DNA of 64,000 nucleotides, from positions 125,495 through 189,494 of the forward strand of contig WBMV01004765.1 in NCBI GenBank assembly GCA_013396655.1. The letters run 5' to 3'. Below, piece after piece: positions 60,701 through 64,000 of this stretch. The notes below the pieces were generated by a model. That model saw only the letters and a program-made list of their open reading frames with translations. It was not told the origin of the DNA and searched no databases. How positions within the stretch are numbered: the first letter of the stretch is position 1; each line of letters starts with the position of its first letter. Origin of the DNA: Campylorhamphus procurvoides. Its lineage: Eukaryota; Chordata; Aves; Passeriformes; Dendrocolaptidae. Made by a program: the position numbers and the translations under genes.

Positions 60701-62509
60701 GATTTCACTGAAATTCTCCTAGTGTGAATTCTTATTCCCTTATCTGGGAAAAAATTTGCCAAGAAGGACTCCTCTGAAGTACTTTTCAATGATTCACTCT
60801 CACATTCTCTATCAGCGGTTTATCCAGGTTCCAGAAATGTTGGGCAGGGAAATGGAACATGAAAATTCACTCGTGGACAATTTGTTGTTGTTGCTGTTGA
60901 TATTTTTGCCTAAGATTCTGTTAAATTTGCTATGACAGCTGGAAGTCTAACCTTTTGGATAGAAACTGCCAGATTTGAATATAACTACTGCAAAGAAGGA
61001 GACAAAAATACAAATCTGAGAGTTAAATCTCTGATGGTATATCATATCTCAGTGGCTGAATGCATCCATAGTAGCCCTGTGAAAATTGTTTCATTTTCCT
61101 TGTTAATCAAAATACAAACAGAAAAAACCCAGTGATGATAGGAAATTGAGTGAAATGATTGCTTTATAAAATAATAGTAGAAAAGTAAGAGGAAAAGCTC
61201 CCAAGTTCCTATTAAAATCAAAGGTTTAAAACAATGCCAGTTTTTTTCAGGGCAACCAGATCTACAATTCCAGTTTTTGACATGTATGCTGACGTGAGAA
61301 GCTCACTATTAAGTGGAGCTCCCTATTCTTATGTTCTACTTCTTTAATTAGAAAGGTCTGTCATGATACCTCTTCTTAATTTATAAAATACTTTTGCTTG
61401 TGAAAGTCTAGTAATTATTCAGTTATTTTGAAGGAACACTTAAAGCAGAAAATATAGTGTCAACATCCCATGGTCTTCAAGGAATTTGCGTGTTGGGTTT
61501 TTTGTTTTTGTTTTCTTTTTGAAAGAGCCACCCCAGCTCAGCACTGTCATTAACTGTGACTGGAGGAAAAAAAAATTGTTTTTTTCTCTCTCTATTCTTT
61601 TCCTTAACTGTTTGGATAGATCACAAGAGTGACTTACTCCCTCTATTTCTTCATGACAGGGCTCTTTAAATCCCCCTACTTCTGGAAGAAAAGGAGATAC
61701 TGATACAGTAAGATAAATAGGAACAACCTAAGCCAAAATATCCAAAGAGTGAAAAGATATTTGTTTTTATATTACATTTACCAAAGATCAAATCCAAAGG
61801 GTAACTGATGGATTGAAATTGCCAGTATTTTATACCACAATACATCAAAGTATTTAGGATGTGTGAGATCATTAAATATAACTAGTTTTAGTGAAGTCAA
61901 TGGGACTATTAAGATAGTCCTGCTTGTTCAGATAGTTGAAAATATGTGCCACAGTAGTTTGCTATATTGAATGATGTGTGTTACGATAAATGAAAGAAAG
62001 TGTCTAGAGAGAGGAAGGTATCAGATCAGGCATAAATAGCAGATGTAAAAAAAAATCAAAATATATACATATTTGAACTCTTTCTGAGCCACTATCTTCC
62101 CCTATTTTAGGTAGTTATTTCATTTACCTTGCCTCTCATGTGAAAACAAGGATAATAATTTCCCCATAATTTTACAATCAGGATTTTATCTGGATAAAAT
62201 CTCCTAAAGTCCAGATACTATGCCACATCTCTGTTGTATTTGTGATTTTTTTCTTTTATGTGAAAATATTCTCTTTCACTTTCTTGTTCCATTTAAGTGA
62301 AAGATTCCCAAAATTGTCAGCAGTGCCTCATATATGTTTCTTTCTGACATTTTTTAAGCTCAGTGTTCCACATTTTCATTGTAAAATCCTTGATTCTTAT
62401 TCATGTTCCAAATATAATGAATGTTGCATTCTAAGTTTCAAAAGTTCTGGTTTTAAATGTAGTACTTTAAGTTAGCAATCAGAGCCTATTTTGAATATGT
62501 GGTGCCTAC
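54728..62509. other. Long stretch without recognised features
   Basis: About 7.8 kb in which I recognise no transposon, RNA gene or coding region. Homopolymer runs occur at about 54847-54856, 56120-56131, 56500-56513 and 60630-60646 (T-run followed by CCCCC). Open frames are all near or below 100 codons and without motifs; the longest, 59710-60021 on plus (103 codons), is basic and unrecognised. Parts around 61320-61450 have TAATTA-like words but no further support. Confidence 0.5.
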
Positions 62510-62880
62510 AGTACATATGAATATGCTAATCAGCTAAACTTAATAGTTCTCATTTGTATTAATGCAAATTAGGCGGCTGTACTTTCCACCAAATATTTTC
62601 CTCAGTATTTATTAGAGAAATCAAAATCTCTTTCCACCCCTAATAAGTTCTAATATTTCATCTTAACGCTTTAAAGGGCGTGTTTTATTTTAGCTTAATC
62701 TAATTTCATTGAATAAAATTGCATCTAAAAGCAATATAAAGTTACAATTTGTTCCATGTCAAATAATAAAAATGGCCTTTAAATTTTACATGAATTTGAC
62801 CTTTTGGTTTGTGCATTTCAATTAAACCTCTCTCGTAATCCAAATGGTATAACATACTTTGTGTTCATTTGGTCTTGTAC
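62510..62880. promoter_or_regulatory. Strong candidate conserved noncoding element
   Basis: Repeat-free AT-rich sequence containing an octamer motif (ATGCAAAT at about 62561), 'gctaatcagctaaact', 'aattaggcggctgtac', 'taacgctttaaagggcg', 'catttcaattaaac' and several further TAAT words, with CpGs retained. Clustered POU and homeodomain words and the absence of low-complexity drift resemble known vertebrate developmental enhancers. The 9-mer TAGGCGGCT at 62570-62578 also occurs in the other strong candidate at 32867-32875. Conservation itself cannot be seen here. Confidence 0.4.
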
Positions 62881-64000
62881 AGAGGTATGCAGCTGTATTC
62901 CCCCTGCCTCCTTCGCTGTAGCCATCGGCCTTTCTTAGCCCTCAGTATCAACTTAGTCCCTTGAAGAAAGGTTGGAAGTTTTTCTACTTACTCAAACAAG
63001 TCCTGTATGCACTAACTGGAGTCAGAAATGAAGCTATGTGGGATTGGATGTGTCCAGGGTTCCAAAAAGGAGTAAGGAATAGTAGCCACTCACAAAAACC
63101 TGGACTTGTGCTTTGCAAGGTGGCCTGTGGAACCTGAATCAGCAGCTGTTGATTAACAATTTCAAGCTACCTTTCTGAGCTCCAGGAAAGTCCTAGATTT
63201 GAGGTGAAGCCCAGAAAGACAATTTGTAAGAACTATGCAGAACAATCACCTCTGTTGTGCTAAGCACAGTAGCATGCCAGACCACAACAAGGTCTTTTAT
63301 GACCTTTGGCCTTATAAATTTTGTTATTAGTAGCAAAAATATTTTTGGTTTTAGTAACTTTCTTTTTTTCATAAGAGAACTATAAGAAGGTGCCTTACTA
63401 TATCATCCTTCAGAATTATGTTAACTTTATTTCAGGATCACACCAGCCATTCTCTTCTGATGTAGAAAAATAAAAGGAACTTCACCATCAGTATTCAGAA
63501 TGTTTCCAGCATGCTGATGCCCTCCATGATGAAGAGCAAGACCTGTGTTAAAGGTAGCTCTACCCATCCTCAACACAGATGAAATACAACTTTGATGGGG
63601 ACACCATGACTGCCCTATCTTACTCTGCACTTTCCAGCACTTCCCCATCCTCAAGTGTGGCTTGTCTGACAAGGCCAGGACCAGCCATTATTCGGTGTTT
63701 ATTCAGTGCCTAATTGCACAGTGGAGCCCCATACCTGATTGGCCCACAGGCACTCTTGTAATTAACATGATTAATAATATATGTTCTGCAGAGAAATAGC
63801 TGAGAGTAGTTTCCAAGGCTTGAAGCCTTGAACTTCTTTTGTAGCTTTAAATGTACTTTTAGACTCAATGGCTTAAAACTGCCTCGTTCTGCGTTCAGTA
63901 GAACTAACGAAGCCTGGTTTTCACTGGCTTTGTGTCTTGTGGCTAGACTGTGCCGTGTGTCAGGGAAGGTGCAAACCCTGATCCTGTGGCTGAGATGTTC
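62881..64000. other. Unassigned noncoding DNA to window end
   Basis: No gene recognised. At about 63705-63785 a stretch ('aattgcacagtggagcccc' through 'cactcttgtaattaaca' and 'ttaataatata') resembles a terminal motif I recall from 3' ends of amniote transcripts or an old repeat. I cannot name it, and see no open frame upstream to support a 3' UTR. Confidence 0.4.

Overview
This window looks like vertebrate nuclear DNA from a bird, in a gene-poor stretch such as an intergenic desert or a very large intron. The DNA is AT-rich and CpG-poor. The only repeats I recognise are chicken-repeat-1 (CR1) LINE fragments and avian-style ERVL LTRs. I see no L1/Alu-type mammalian repeats and no bacterial features. 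The bird call rests on three things: CR1 3' ends carrying ATTCTATG-type octamer tails, a solo LTR that follows the common avian ERVL LTR layout end to end, and older CR1 copies of the kind shared with turtles and crocodilians. I cannot name the species.

I found no protein-coding gene, exon, tRNA, rRNA or snRNA that I can support. Start-to-stop open frames reach at most about 130 codons on either strand. Several lie inside CR1 or ERV sequence, and none of the others shows a family motif or flanking exon structure that I recognise.

Layout. 1-4229: unassigned AT-rich DNA with a purine tract and a 14-bp tandem triplet. 4230-15515: CR1 copies at 4230, 5478 and 15225, a (GGGAAA)n tract and a 49-bp duplication. 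15516-24045: an 18-bp tandem repeat, a CR1 tail, and a minus-strand ERV made of an LTR, a primer-binding-site-like segment and leader. 24046-33000: mostly single-copy, with several candidate conserved noncoding elements (strongest at about 32060-32960) and a palindromic element near 29922-30021. 34678-37840: a repeat cluster of four CR1 pieces of different apparent age plus a 521-bp solo ERVL LTR flanked by a perfect GAAAT duplication. 39597-39681: a short antisense CR1 end running into two adjacent perfect palindromes. 41000-47400: more candidate conserved elements and hairpins. 47725-54727: CR1 copies, low-complexity tracts and a probable second LTR type. 54728-64000: almost featureless except a candidate conserved element at 62510-62880.

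If anything here is functional, it is most likely distal cis-regulatory DNA. The conserved-element calls rest on sequence texture only (octamer and homeodomain-like words, retained CpGs, no repeat similarity) and need alignment to other genomes. I found no convincing new gene system. The most unusual items are the twin palindromes at 39631-39681, the 43-bp-arm inverted repeat at 29922-30021, and the solo LTR with intact target-site duplication beside older CR1 pieces.
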